Source: Zoroaster sp. YZ-2022
Lineage: Eukaryota; Echinodermata; Asteroidea; Forcipulatida; Zoroasteridae
Assembly: GCA_029582265.1 (NCBI GenBank)
Contig: CM055821.1
Coordinates: 40,619,004-40,683,003 of the forward strand
Direction: 5' to 3'
Length of the DNA stretch: 64,000 nucleotides
The translations under genes were made by a program, and so were the position numbers. Below, in pieces: positions 10,676 to 21,195 of this stretch. Positions within the stretch are counted from its first letter, which is position 1. Every line of letters starts with the position of its first letter. Under the pieces are notes generated by a model. That model did no database searches. It was not told where the DNA came from and was given only the letters and a program-made list of their open reading frames with translations.

Positions 10676-12089
10676 GTACATGTGACAAAGTTCCACACAA
10701 GATTCATACGACTGATGATGCGCCAGTAAGTCAGCCGTATCGTAGAATACCCCCTCAGCATGTTGGAGAGGTAAAAGAATTGCTCCAAAAGTTCCTGGAG
10801 CAAGGAATCATCCAGAAGAGTGGAAGTGCATATGCTAGTCCCATTGTTCTAGTTAAGAAGCGGGATGGTACAATCCGGATATGTGTTGATTATCGGAAAC
10901 TGAATGCAAAAACAGTGCGTGATGCATTTCCGCTGCAGCATTGATGAATCATTAGAGCTGCGTGGTGCTTGTTACTTTACATCTCTTGATCTTGGCGATG
11001 GGTACCATCAGGTTATGATGGATTCTGAGTCTATCCGAGACAGCTTTTCATGTGCCTTTTGGATTATTTGAGTATACTGCGGATGCCTTTCGAACAAATA
11101 AGCGCCGGGCACTTTTCAGCGAACAATGGAGATGTGTTTGGGTGACATGAATCTCACAGAACTTCTAATATATCTGGATGATATCCTTGTTTTCTCAGGT
11201 GATGTGGAAGAACATATTAGTAGGCTATATAAAGTATTCACTAGAATTGCCGACTTAGGATTGAAAGTGAAGGGGGAGAAATGCCAGTTCTTCCGCAAAC
11301 GGGTATCCTATTTGGGTCATGTTGTGAGTTCTGGTGGTATTTCTGTTGATGCAGACAATGTTCAGAAAGTTAGAAACTGGCCAATTCCGGTTAGACCTGG
11401 AGACTTGAGGTCTTTTCTGGGTCTGGCAGGGTACTATAGGCGCTTTATCCCGGGTTCTCAAAGATTGCAGCACCTTTGCACGAGTTGTTACCCTCGTTGG
11501 GTAAAGGAAGGCCTAGAGATAATCAAAATACATTTATGTGGACGGCGGAAGCTGAGAACGCATTTGATAGGTTGAAACAGGTGCTCACAGAGGCACCAGT
11601 GTTGAGTTATCCAGATTTCACTGAGCCATTTATACTCGAAGTAGATGCCTCACTAAAGGGGTTAGGGGCTTGCATTGCACAGGAAGATGAGCAGGGGAAG
11701 CGACACCCAGTAGCTTATGCCAGTAGGGGACTCAGGGGTGCTGAACGTAATTATCCTGATTACAGTTCATTTAAGTTGGAGCTTCTTGCATTAAAGTGGG
11801 CGGTAGTCGATAAATTTTGTGATTATCTTGTGGGGTTGCCGTTCACAGTATTCACAGACAATAACCCACTTGCACACTTAGAGACTGCAAAGCTGGGAGC
11901 GTGTGAAATGAGATAGGTTGCCCAGCTTGCCACATTTAACTTTGATGTTAGGTTTAGGTCAGGGGTTAGCAACAAGTGTGCTGACGCACTGAGCCGGTAT
12001 CTTGGTCATTGTCATTGTTCATCCAGCGAGGTTGAACGGGTATTCCAGTCTATGGTGCATTCCAGTGTAGTCCCAATTCGGGCAGAATG
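10676..12089 (+). pseudogene. pol: Broken Gypsy reverse transcriptase / RNase H
   Basis: RT fingers are readable after the stop (YASPIVLVKKRDGTIRICVD near 10830-10900). Several frameshifts follow between about 10930 and 11126. The catalytic YLDD is at 11171-11182, the GHVVSSGGISV thumb region follows, then a frameshift near 11460. From 11476 the RNase H domain is readable, with the D of LEVDAS, the FKLELLALKWAV helix and the TDNNPL motif. An in-frame TAG ends it at 11914-11916, and recognisable coding (ADALSRYLGH) continues after it. No integrase zinc finger or DDE core follows. The lesions make it non-functional. Confidence 0.85.
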
Positions 12090-12309
12090 AACACCTAGCC
12101 CGAATGATTGGGGGGAAATAATCGACACTTACAGCCTGACTGGAATCTGGAATTTTCTGTTATTATGTAACAATCATTGTGAAATCGTCGAATAAAACAT
12201 TGATCATCAAAATCACGGAAAAGCTGTGTGTCGGTGTGCATCAGTTTGTCTTCTAATGATAAAACCCCGGAGAACCCTGATTCCCACGAATCAAATCAAT
12301 AATACTACA
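12090..12309 (+). repeat. Truncated Gypsy 3' LTR
   Basis: These 220 bp match the last 218 bp of the 5' LTR with one substitution and one 2-nt indel that I can see. The poly(A) signal AATAAA is at 12191-12196. The 5' 319 bp of the LTR are absent, fused directly to the end of the RNase H region. Confidence 0.85.
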
Positions 12310-12313
12310 GAAT

Positions 12314-13010
12314 TAATCTTGTATCATTTATTATTAATGTTTGACATGACAAGAGATACAGAGCATATACAATTCATTGACAATGAAGTCTTTACTTTGC
12401 TTCAAGAACCAACTCAAATGAATAATTGATTTAGATGTTTGCCCTTCACCAATTTAGCTAAGCACTTCTCCAGAGTCTTTAATAAAAAGAAACATGGTTT
12501 ACTAATAAATGAATTAATGACAGGTCCTAGCCATCAATTCATTTCATAACTTTATCACTGTGAACATGGCTCTGATGATTTGTTATATTTCATTTGTAAT
12601 TGTTAAGTATTTGGTTGCCTTTCTATGAGGAAAATACATTTTTATTTATTTTTCATATTACAAAGGAAGTTACAAGCAATCACTGGTGAAAAAGTTACAA
12701 ATATGGGTGATGCATCTTTGAGAGGGAGTTCCCCTCATTTTGCTTTGTCATTGTCTGTTGATTTGTAAATGTTACTCTTTAATTATTCATATGTCAATAT
12801 CTTGTCAATACTTTCTTTGTTTTCACTGATGGCCACCCATTGTTTGCCAATCACCAGTTGACAAAAACTACAATTGTGACATAGCAAAAGAAAGGTCTAT
12901 ACCCTCTCTTTTCCCCCTCTGGATCCACCCTTGTACAGAGTTGCATAATGGAAAGGTTATATTCTACACCTGAGCTGCACCTTATACAAGTCTAGTTTTC
13001 TTCCTCTTAC
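12314..13010. other. AT-rich non-coding stretch after Gypsy
   Basis: It may include the distal 3' UTR of the NHL gene, since AATAAA occurs near 12480. I see no further coding sequence until the minus-strand exon. Confidence 0.35.
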
Positions 13011-13122
13011 CTTTTGTTGGAGCATCCTGAGCTGATCTCTCTTGGTTGAGGATGTTTCTTGCTGAGACTGTTTCTTGTTGACCTCTGATCAGGTCAATTA
13101 GAAGGGTTGTCATGCTGTCAAC
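13011..13122 (-). CDS. Candidate internal exon, possibly of the CUB gene
   Basis: On the minus strand an acceptor (tttccctccag) precedes 112 bp of open frame and a good donor (aaaag|gtaag). In phase 0 it reads VDSMTTLLIDLIRGQQETVSA and continues for 37 codons, a hydrophilic, probably helical segment with no domain I recognise. Entry phase 0 fits the exit phase of the exon at 19600-19700, but at least the rest of a CUB domain would be missing between them. It may be a downstream exon of that gene or belong to another gene. Confidence 0.45.
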
Positions 13123-14880
13123 CTGGAGGGAAATAAAAATGAATAGTACATTCTTGATACACTGTTTGTAAAATGTCATCATGTGCATGAATACTAAATG
13201 ACAATCAAGAATTGCATATAAACAATTGACCAGTCAATGTTTCATTTGGAAACAAGTTGTGAAATCTCATTCACAGTTTCTAACCAAAGCACTGTAGGTT
13301 TCTATGCAATCATTTCTGTCCCATTCCAGACAGAAATTATCTTCAGGAAACCCATGACTCTTAATCTCATAAATGAGCAACTAATTCAACATAATAATTT
13401 GTGAAATTACAAAAGAGGAGCTTCATTTGTCTTGATTTAAATTTACTTTTCAACATATATGATTATTGTACACTTTTAAAAATAAGCATTCATAATTAGC
13501 TTTATACATTATATTGAACACTTTTACAAATGATAATCTTCATCAATTGTGTAATAAGCTTAATTGTATACATTGCAATGAACAAACTGTTTTGAGGTTT
13601 TCCTGTCCCAAGCCCCAATAACTTCCAATGGCAGATCCAGGGGGTGTGGGGGATAAAGCCCCCTCCTCCCTGCTTTGGGTATTTTGTCATGTAATTATAC
13701 CTTGTAGAAGTTGGTTGATATAAATACTAAGCATTGTACATTATCTATATATATATATATATATATATATGAGCATGATTCCATGTGGATCCAGTCTCTT
13801 GTAGAGTCTTCAATGAGGGTAATGACCTTCATTATACTGTCATTTATTTAGTTGCTACAGTTCATCATACTCATGTGCATCACCAGGGAGGTTTGAAGGA
13901 TGTGAACAAACCTCCTTCTAGATTTGGATTCTATATTTTAATGAAGAAGCAAAGATGCCACTTCTTTTCTAAAAAAACAAACAAAAACAATTTATGTGAT
14001 AATGTGAACATTTGAATACATTTACAAATGTTCAACTCATAATGAAATTCCTGGTGACACGCATGATACTATGTAATGTTTATATTCAAGTCTTGTGTAC
14101 TTTTATCAATTGTTGGAATCTAATGCACCTTCTTAATAAGGTCAATCCAATTCTATTTCTGAATGAATGTATTTGTACAGGGAGGTTACACTTTTGCTAA
14201 ATTTCTTCTACAAGTTTGCTTACTTTCAAGATCTGCATTTAACAACCAACCTGTGAAAGTTTCAGCTTAATGAGGTTGTGTCTTTAATGTCAAAATAGTG
14301 AAAATACCTTTAAATTGTTTGTATTTATTATAATTTTGTGTCTCATTTAGTCAGAAATTCAGTCAAGAAATGATTTCATAAATTTGTATTTATATGATAG
14401 TTCCTCAGACAGAAAGATTTCAAGAGATGTTTGATTCCATCATCAACTTTACACCAAGTACATTATATGTAAAACTATGTGTAACCTCCCTTTAAGCAAA
14501 TTATTATTGTTTTGTAATTCCACAATTTGTCCATTCCTCAATGGAGTAACTAAATTTCAAGCCACTGAAAACCTCAAACTTGTGCTCTAATGTTTCTTTG
14601 CTGATGAATTTCAACATAAATATTCATTTGCAGACTTTCAAGGACATTTGTTTCACAATCTCTCCTTTTATTACTGGTATATCATCTAGAGACTTTTGGT
14701 TTATTGACTATTATTATGTGATTGTTGATTAAGTTCAATTTAGTTTCAATAAGATTTAATTTACTTGTCATTCATATTGCAATCCATAAAGCTCTCTCTG
14801 CATGTACATAGATCTAATCAAAATAAAATATTGTACAAATCTAATTTTGTGAATAAAATAAATGATGTGAATAAATCATA
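13123..14880. other. AT-rich non-coding stretch with (TA)n
   Basis: It contains a (TA)n microsatellite at 13746-13770. No other supported exon, RNA gene or terminal-repeat element was seen; open frames of 60-76 codons here look random. Confidence 0.4.
13746..13770. repeat. (TA)n microsatellite
   Basis: About 12 uninterrupted TA dinucleotides. Confidence 0.95.
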
Positions 14881-16348
14881 TCTATTATTATTTATTTCGT
14901 ATGTCAACCACAGCCATTTAGAACTGACAATCATATAGATATGACACCAGTTGTGGGTTGTCAATATCAGTCAGAGGGCATGGGGGTCCAGTTTCGGCAC
15001 AATCATTCAGAACATGCTCGGCAGTCTGAGTTTGACCACATGGACACAAGTCAGAGTCTTTTATACCCCATACTTTCATGCTTGCTGCAAAGCGGCCAGC
15101 GCCTGATCGTAGGCGGTTCAGCTGAACCCAGGGCTTCCTGGGAAGGTTGCCGCCAGGAGGGTGAGAGGACCAAGCTTTGAGATATGGTTTGAGCCTCTCA
15201 GGGACAGCTGGTTCAGCAACACCAGCAACCTCAAGGTTCTCAGCATACGGGCGTAGTGGCCTCCTTGAGGACAGTCTGCGCGGGGCCTCTTTTTCAAAGA
15301 GGAATTCATGCAGGAGGTGGTTCGGCCGAGCAGCTTTACGGTACAGACGTCTACATATGTTATCCCGACGGGCCTGTGGAGGTTGAATCCCCGATAGGAA
15401 GGGCAAGTGGATCAGAGGAGTACTTCGGATGCAGCCAGAGACAAGTCTCATTGCATCATTAAGAAGTACATCCAGTCCACGGGTATGGACGCTTTGTGTC
15501 CAGGCCGGAGCACAGTACTCTGCTGCTGAGAGTGCAAGAGCCATGACTGAGGTTTTAAGGGTGGAGAAGGATGCACCCCAGTTTGTACTGGCCAGGCGTC
15601 TTACTAATGCCACTCTGGCAGAGACCTTGCTCTTGAGTTTTGTCAAATGGCTTTTGAATGTGAGGCTGCGGTCCAACTTGACACCAAGGTATGTGGGTTG
15701 AGGATCAAATTGAAGGTAATCACCAGAGTCCAGCTTCACCTTGAGTTGGTAGTTTGCCATGCGGTTTCTCAGGTGGAATATGGATGGGACCGTCTTAGCA
15801 GTGGACAGTTTCAGCCTCCAGTTCTTCAGATATTGGTTGATGATGCTCATGTCTGTGGAAAGCTTTTCTTCCACTTCCTCGACAGTTGGAGCAGACACTG
15901 TGAGGGCAACGTCATCGGCATACATGTATCGTTTGGCCGAGGTAGCAGGAAAATCAGATGTATAGATGTTATACAGTGTTGGTGCTAGGACAGAGCCTTG
16001 AGCGACACCATTTTTCAGCCTGTGTGGTCGGCTTCTCTGTCCATCGCTGGTGTAGAGGACAAAGGATCTGGTGTACAGAAGTTCCATGATGAAGTCAGTG
16101 AGATGACTACTGCTGAGCAGTCTCTGGAGCTTCAAATGAAGGCCTTGGTGCCACACAATATCATATGCAGCAGTTAGGTCCAAGAAGACTGCACCTGTCA
16201 CATGCTTGCTGTCAAAGGCTTCTTCAATAGACTGGGTGAGACGAACAACTTGATCAACAGCGGAACGTCCTTGTCGAAAGCCAGCTTGATCGTGAGGAAG
16301 CAGTGGATCGACAATGGGGTTAATTCTTGTCAAAATGAGACGCTCCAT
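14880..16348 (-). mobile_element. 5'-truncated Jockey-like non-LTR retrotransposon
   Basis: Only the reverse transcriptase and C-terminal part of ORF2 remain. The 5' break is abrupt at 16348, where three copies of a 14-bp repeat (atagttatacattc) begin. The 3' UTR is very short and ends in an AATAAATAATAAT-type tail near 14880. Such 5' truncation is typical of LINE insertions. I see no clear target-site duplication. Confidence 0.8.
14918..16348 (-). CDS. LINE reverse transcriptase, C-terminal part (intact 476-codon frame)
   Basis: Polymerase landmarks appear in order: MERLILTRINPIVDPLL and AGFRQGRS (fingers), FLDLTAAYDIVW (motif A, first catalytic Asp), NGVAQGSVLAPTLYNIY (motif B), and MYADDVALT with the catalytic YADD at 15911-15922 (motif C). 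The thumb region follows, and the C-terminal zinc knuckle CPCGQTQTAEHVLNDC is typical of Jockey/CR1-group ORF2 proteins. The endonuclease domain and ORF1 are missing. The frame has no stop, so truncation rather than decay inactivated this copy. There is no RNase H domain, unlike the LINE at 31978. The ATG is simply the first Met of the remnant. Confidence 0.85.
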   Translation of the reverse strand: MERLILTRINPIVDPLLPHDQAGFRQGRSAVDQVVRLTQSIEEAFDSKHVTGAVFLDLTAAYDIVWHQGLHLKLQRLLSSSHLTDFIMELLYTRSFVLYTSDGQRSRPHRLKNGVAQGSVLAPTLYNIYTSDFPATSAKRYMYADDVALTVSAPTVEEVEEKLSTDMSIINQYLKNWRLKLSTAKTVPSIFHLRNRMANYQLKVKLDSGDYLQFDPQPTYLGVKLDRSLTFKSHLTKLKSKVSARVALVRRLASTNWGASFSTLKTSVMALALSAAEYCAPAWTQSVHTRGLDVLLNDAMRLVSGCIRSTPLIHLPFLSGIQPPQARRDNICRRLYRKAARPNHLLHEFLFEKEAPRRLSSRRPLRPYAENLEVAGVAEPAVPERLKPYLKAWSSHPPGGNLPRKPWVQLNRLRSGAGRFAASMKVWGIKDSDLCPCGQTQTAEHVLNDCAETGPPCPLTDIDNPQLVSYLYDCQF

Positions 16349-16391
16349 GAATGTATAACTATGAATGTATAACTATGAATGTATAACTTTG
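16349..16391. repeat. Three copies of a 14-bp tandem repeat
   Basis: Units like gaatgtataactat are repeated directly at the truncated 5' end of the LINE. Confidence 0.7.
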
Positions 16392-16918
16392 AATCATTTT
16401 CATTTCTTTTGGTTGTATATCATGGGTTTATCCGGAAGTTGGGACAAAAAACATTTTATTACTGGTTCACCATCATCAAAGGTATTTCTTGAATTACACA
16501 AATTTGTACTAAAATTTACAGCCTTCCCTCCCCTTCAAGACAAATTGGAATCATCCGCTTTGACTTTGGCATGCATCCTGCACATTTCAGATGCAGATTT
16601 CGCAGAGCTGCACAGTGGTGATGAAGTTGGAATTGAGTCAAGAATGTTTGGGAGTGGTTCAGTCAACAATTCAGGTCCGCATTAAAATAATCTAATATCA
16701 GCTCTTTTGGAATGAGGGATTTTTTGTCTAAGAACTAAACTTTCCTGCAATGACCTTTTGCAAACTGATTGAAATGTCAACTTGGTGATTCTTAATCCTC
16801 AGAGACACACAAAATATTGAATATACCAAGTATCACAGAAACTTACCATCAAGTTTCACAAAAATCCCTGAACAAGTTGACACATCCTGTACAACGAGCT
16901 ACAATACCAGGTAATGAC
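16392..16918 (+). other. Unassigned stretch with a possible coding segment
   Basis: A plus-strand open segment at about 16425-16670 reads ALTLACILHISDADFAELHS near its middle and could be an exon: a tacag acceptor-like site lies near 16522 and tcag|gt near 16676. It has ordinary amino-acid composition but matches no family I know, and the start and end are unclear. I leave it as uncertain. Confidence 0.25.
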
Positions 16919-17345
16919 ATTGGTAATGACATGAACACAGATGATGTAGCTGGTGCATCTCAAGTGAACTTACACAACCATTTAAAGGGAAGGTATAGCA
17001 TTGGTAATGACATGAACACAGATGATGCGGCTGGTGCATCTCAAATGAACTTAAACAACCATTTAAAGGGAAGGTACAGCATTGGTAATGACATGAACAC
17101 AGATGATGCGGCTGGTGCATCTCAAATGAACTTAAACAACCATTTAAAGGGAAGGTACAGCATTGGTAATGACATGAACACAGATGATGCAGCTGGTGCA
17201 TCTCAAATGAATTTAAACAACCATTTAAAGGGAAGGTACAGCATTGGTAATGACATGAACACAGATGATGTAGCTGGTGCATCTCAAATGAACTTAAACA
17301 ACCATTTAAAGGGAAGGTACAGCATTGGTAATGACATGAACACAA
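16919..17345. repeat. 81-bp minisatellite, 5.3 copies
   Basis: Units start at 16919, 17000, 17081, 17162 and 17243, with a partial sixth at 17324. As the unit is divisible by three, a plus frame (16817-17350) and a minus frame (16899-17363) remain open. Substitutions between copies fall at both silent and replacement positions, which does not suggest selection on a protein. Confidence 0.9.
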
Positions 17346-19190
17346 AATGACCAAAATGACCAAATTATTATATAAAAGCTAACTTAATGTAAAGTTAGTA
17401 ATTATACTAATCATATTGAAATATACATTTTATTTCAAGTGCTTGCATTTCAAAAAACATGAACAAAATAGAACATTTACTCCAATGTTTTCTGTAAAAA
17501 TTGGGTTTTTTTAAAAACTTTTCTCAAGACTTGACTCCACATTGAACTCAAACTGGTTGGTTCAACATCTTGGTTGTAGAAGCAGTGATACCAACATTAA
17601 GACTGGTCTTAAACAACCATGTGATCACATCTCAACCAATCAGAATGTCTAAACTATAGTCTAAACTATCTCTGTGGCATTTATCATTCATGGAAACTAA
17701 ACCAATTTCAATTAATATTTTAGAATGCTTCCATACTTTTCATAATGTTAACATTATTTTCAAAAGTACACAAATGTATATTAACATATTATTCATAAAT
17801 CAAATAATTATATTTTGTATACTGTATGATACATTGCTGTTATATATTGTTATATTGTTTGTTAACAATGAAATAAATGTCATCATTGATATATAATTTC
17901 AAATGAACAGTCCACAGTATCATAGTCCTGAGTGATGACAGCAGCATTGGTCAAAGTTACAAACTATACTTCTGACAGTTAAATTCTTAAAGGGACAGTA
18001 TCAACACGATCAACAGGGCATGGAATCAGAATGCTAGTTTTAGATTAACTCAGTGACTACCATAATACCCACATGATAAGGTCATATTACTGTTGCTGCT
18101 GCAGAAATGAACCAGTATTTTTCAGTCACTGTGTTCATCTTCAACACTGGTAATGAACTGAACACAAGATGACCAAAATGACCAAATTATTATATGAAAT
18201 GATAATTATACATATAATATTGAAATATAAAGTATATTTCAAGTGCTTGCATTAAAAAAAAAACATGAACAAAATATAACATTTACTCCAATGTTTTTTA
18301 CATTTTTCTCAAGACTTGACTCCACATTGAACTGAAACTGGTTGATTCAAGTACATCTTGGTTCAAAGAGAGAAAGCATCCTTGTAGAAGCAGTGATACC
18401 AACATTAAGACTGGTCTTAAACAACCATGTGATCACATCTCAACCAATCAGAATGTTTGAACTATAGTCTAAACTGTCTCTGTGGCATTTATGAAATCAA
18501 TTTTCAGTGCAACTAAACCAATTTCAAAATCCCTTCTTCCCTGAAGCTATTAATATTTTATAACCTACTCTCACCATCCTCCTCCAACAATCACTGCTTC
18601 TTTACTTTCCATAATGTTAACATTATTTTCAAATCAATTTATATTCTATGTATTCACTGCATTTACAAAAAACTATATTGATATATTATTCATAAATCAA
18701 ATAATTATATTTTGTACACTGTATGATATATTGCTGTTAGTGTTATATATTAAGTAAGACTAATTGCGGTGACACCATGTGAAATTCTCAATTGAGTAGT
18801 AATTAGTTCTGAAAAGAACTGGAGGTACAACTCGACGTTTCGATCAGTGTGCTCTGATCGTCCTCAGGAGACAGTGTTATTATATTGTTTTGTTGTTTGT
18901 TGACATTGAAATAAATGTCATCATTGATATATAATTTCAAATGAACACTCCACAGTATCATTGTCCTGAGTGATGAATTCAGAATTGGTCAAAGTTACAA
19001 ACTATACTTCTTACAGTTAAATTCTTAAAGGGACACAGTATCGTCACAATCAACAGGGCATGGAATCGGAATGCTATAGTTTTAGATTAATTCAGTGACT
19101 GCCATAATACCCCACATGATAAGGTCATATTACCGTTGCTGCTGCATAAATGAGCCAATAACTGTCAGTCACTGTGTTCATCTTAAACAA
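17327..19190. repeat. Direct tandem duplication, about 0.8 and 1.0 kb
   Basis: 17327-18151 and about 18152-19190 share colinear segments: ggtaatga...tgaccaaaatgacc, the caagtgcttgcat block, the cttaaacaaccatgtgatcac block, the aatttcaaatgaacact block and the TIR-element segment. The copies differ by substitutions and indels. The second copy carries an extra insertion of about 123 bp at 18751-18873. A third, inverted fragment of the gattggttga...cacatggtt block lies at about 19780-19860. Confidence 0.8.
18751..18873 (-). mobile_element. Penelope-like fragment with hammerhead-like core
   Basis: The insertion is absent from the other copy of the tandem duplication and is flanked by similar GTGTTAT(T)ATAT sequences, so its borders are visible. 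On the minus strand, bases 18868-18829 read CTGAGGAC, stem GATCAG, loop, CTGATC, then GAAACGTCGAGTT. This CTGA(N)GA - stem II - GAAAC arrangement followed by cgtcgag is the pattern of hammerhead-ribozyme motifs in terminal repeats of Penelope-like elements. The core is not the consensus CUGAUGA, so it may be inactive. No RT/GIY-YIG coding is present. Confidence 0.5.
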
Positions 19191-19247
19191 GGACACTGAT
19201 TCCATGCCCTGTTGAAAGTCTGCTCTGATCATGGCGATACTGTCCCT
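19029..19247. mobile_element. 219-bp MITE with TTAA duplication
   Basis: Ends AGGGACA(CA)GTATCG and CGATACTGTCCCT are inverted and flanked by TTAA (19025-19028 and 19248-19251), as in piggyBac or Kolobok-type MITEs. The nested motif CAACAGGGCATGGAATC is also inverted at the other end. The left two-thirds of the same element occur in the first copy of the tandem duplication from about 17991 without the right end. Confidence 0.7.
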
Positions 19248-19599
19248 TTAACAAAAAGTTACAGAGAAACAAATATTAGTACAAATATAATATCTGGAAT
19301 TTTCATTTTAGAATGAGGTACATTTTACCTGCACTAAATTTATGTCTCAGTGAATTGGTGACACATCACAAACCCAAATATTGGTCAATATCGATATCTG
19401 AGAATGAAATAACTCATATTTGATCATGTTTATTGTAATAATAAAATGATCTATGATTATATTGGGCATAGTTCTATAGCTCCCATAGAGCATATTCACA
19501 AGCCGTTTGCGTTTTGGGAATTGACTGCCGTTTGTAGAGCATATGTTCAGACAATGCTTCTCTTCTCTTATGTATCTTGGTGACTGGTGTGACACTAAC

Positions 19600-19700
19600 A
19601 AAGACGACCTCATGGGATTTGCCTTGTAGTAGGTAGTCAATGTGAACGTTAGATGGGTAGTCATCTGGATAGTTTGGACTTGTGAAAGATCCGTCAGTAC
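19600..19700 (-). CDS. CUB gene exon 4 (start of second CUB domain)
   Basis: An acceptor (ctttttcag at 19701-19709) precedes 101 bp that enter in phase 1, exactly matching the exit phase of the exon at 21806-21893. It reads TDGSFTSPNYPDDYPSNVHI and goes on to QGKSHEVVF. G-S-F-x-SPNYP-x-YP-N is the signature opening of a CUB domain. I end it at the donor ttt|gttagt; the frame stays open past that point to a TAG near 19476, so the 3' border is not certain. The usual second Cys (NxxC) is replaced here by NVHI. Confidence 0.75.
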
Positions 19701-19983
19701 CTGAAAAAGTCCGACTTGCTGTTTGGATTTAAACAAAGGAAGGTTTTATTTCTAACAGACATGATACCTTAATACCGAGGTCAGTCCCAGACATTTTAAA
19801 CATTCCGATTGGTTGAAATTGGTCACATGGTTATGTTTAAAACTGTCTCAAACGGTAATAAAAGACATCTCAGAAAGTTATACAAAAAATTGTTTTGGGA
19901 GCTTAGCTAATCTCGCCCACTAACTCCATCCAGAACAATCTAAATTCTCACCCACAAAAATTCTCGTTTCCTACAAGACCTTT

Positions 19984-20826
19984 AGAAACCAGCCAGCCAC
20001 ACCAGTTTAATGTAACCACTTTGCCTGGCTGGGCACTGTTGGCCCAATGTTAATCCATCCACACAATAGAAACCAGCCACACCTGTTTGATGTAACCACT
20101 TTGCATGGCTGGGCACTGTTGACCCAATGTTAATCCATCCACACAATAGAAACCAGCCACACCTGTTTGATGTAACCACTTTGCCTGGCTGGGCACTGTT
20201 GACCCAATGTTAATCCATCCACACAATAGAAGCCAGCCACACCAGTTTGATGTAACCACTTTGCCTGGCTGGGCACTGTTGACCCAATGTTAATCCATCC
20301 ACACAATAGAAACCAGCCACACCTGTTTGATGTAACCACTTTGCATGGCTGGGCACTGTTGACCCAATGTTAATCCATAACCAGCCACACCAGTTTGATG
20401 TAACCACTGTGTTGACCCAATGTTAATCCATCCACACAATAGAAGCCAGCCACACCAGTTTGATGTAACCACTTTGCCTGGCTGGGCACTGTTGACCCAA
20501 TGTTAATCCATCCACACAATAGAAACCAGCCACACCAGTTTGATGTAACCACTTTGCCTGGCTGGGCACTGTTGACCCAATGTTAATCCATCCACACAAT
20601 AGAAACCAGCCACACCAGTTTGATGTAACCACTTTGCCTGGCTGGGCACTGTTGACCCAATGTTAATCCGTCCACACAATAGAAACCAGCCACACCAGTT
20701 TGATGTAACCACTTTGCCTGGCTGGGCACTGTTGACCCAATGTTAATCCATCCACACAATAGAAGCCAGCCACACCAGTTTGATGTAACCACTTTGCCTG
20801 GCTGGGCACTGTTGACCCAACGTTAA
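19984..20826. repeat. 80-bp minisatellite, about 10.5 copies
   Basis: The unit runs from gaaaccagccacacc to ccatccacacaata. Copies are over 95% alike by eye; one around 20380-20420 has internal deletions. Since 80 is not a multiple of three, frames shift between copies and the many 60-69-codon minus-strand frames are artefacts. It lies in the intron between CUB exons 3 and 4. Confidence 0.95.
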
Positions 20827-21195
20827 TGGAAAGGCTTCATTGGCAATTCAAAAGGTCTATGCTCTGCAGGAACACTTGTCAATGAATTAGGTTATTTTTT
20901 AAGGACTGCATGCTCAGCTTCATCACTGGTTTGTGGTCGAGTGTCACAATAATACTGGGAGAATGACCCAGTGGTTTTAGCGGGAGAGATTGGCGAGAGT
21001 TCCTTATATGGTTGCAAAAAAGACAGGTCTGAAATAGTGGGTTAAAAGTCCGGTCTCGAATGTTATTTTAAAAAGCCACTATTAAAAACTGGATCTGGTT
21101 GATGTTTAAGACAGAAGGTGACTCATCAAGTGCTTTTGCTATAAACTGGACGCACTCGTTCTGACCAGCCCATTAATAAAACTGCAATCAAAGAA
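20827..21195. other. Intronic stretch, no feature recognised
   Basis: Between the minisatellite and the SINE. A short plus-strand string (TEGDSSSAFAINW) at about 21110-21150 resembles coding sequence but has no splice support. Confidence 0.35.

Larger units (their letters stand above)
7260..12309 (+). mobile_element. Defective Ty3/Gypsy LTR retrotransposon
   Basis: The element is bounded by TGTAG...CTACA and a 4-bp duplication GAAT on both sides. In order it has a 5' LTR, leader, gag, a frameshift site, protease, a damaged reverse transcriptase, RNase H and a truncated 3' LTR. Integrase and the first about 319 bp of the 3' LTR are missing, joined by one deletion at about 12089/12090. Domain order PR-RT-RH is Ty3/Gypsy-like. 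It is 5.05 kb and cannot be autonomous. Confidence 0.9.

Noticed and set aside
14941..15988. Plus-strand frames over the Jockey-like LINE
   Set aside because: Shadows of the minus-strand reverse transcriptase.
16817..17363. Long frames over the 81-bp minisatellite on both strands
   Set aside because: Unit divisible by three; changes between copies do not favour silent sites; no homology.
19982..20792. Series of 60-69-codon minus-strand frames
   Set aside because: Shifted copies of one 80-bp minisatellite.
21105..21160. Plus-strand TEGDSSSAFAINW string as a CUB-like exon
   Set aside because: No acceptor/donor pair, and it is on the strand opposite to the CUB gene.
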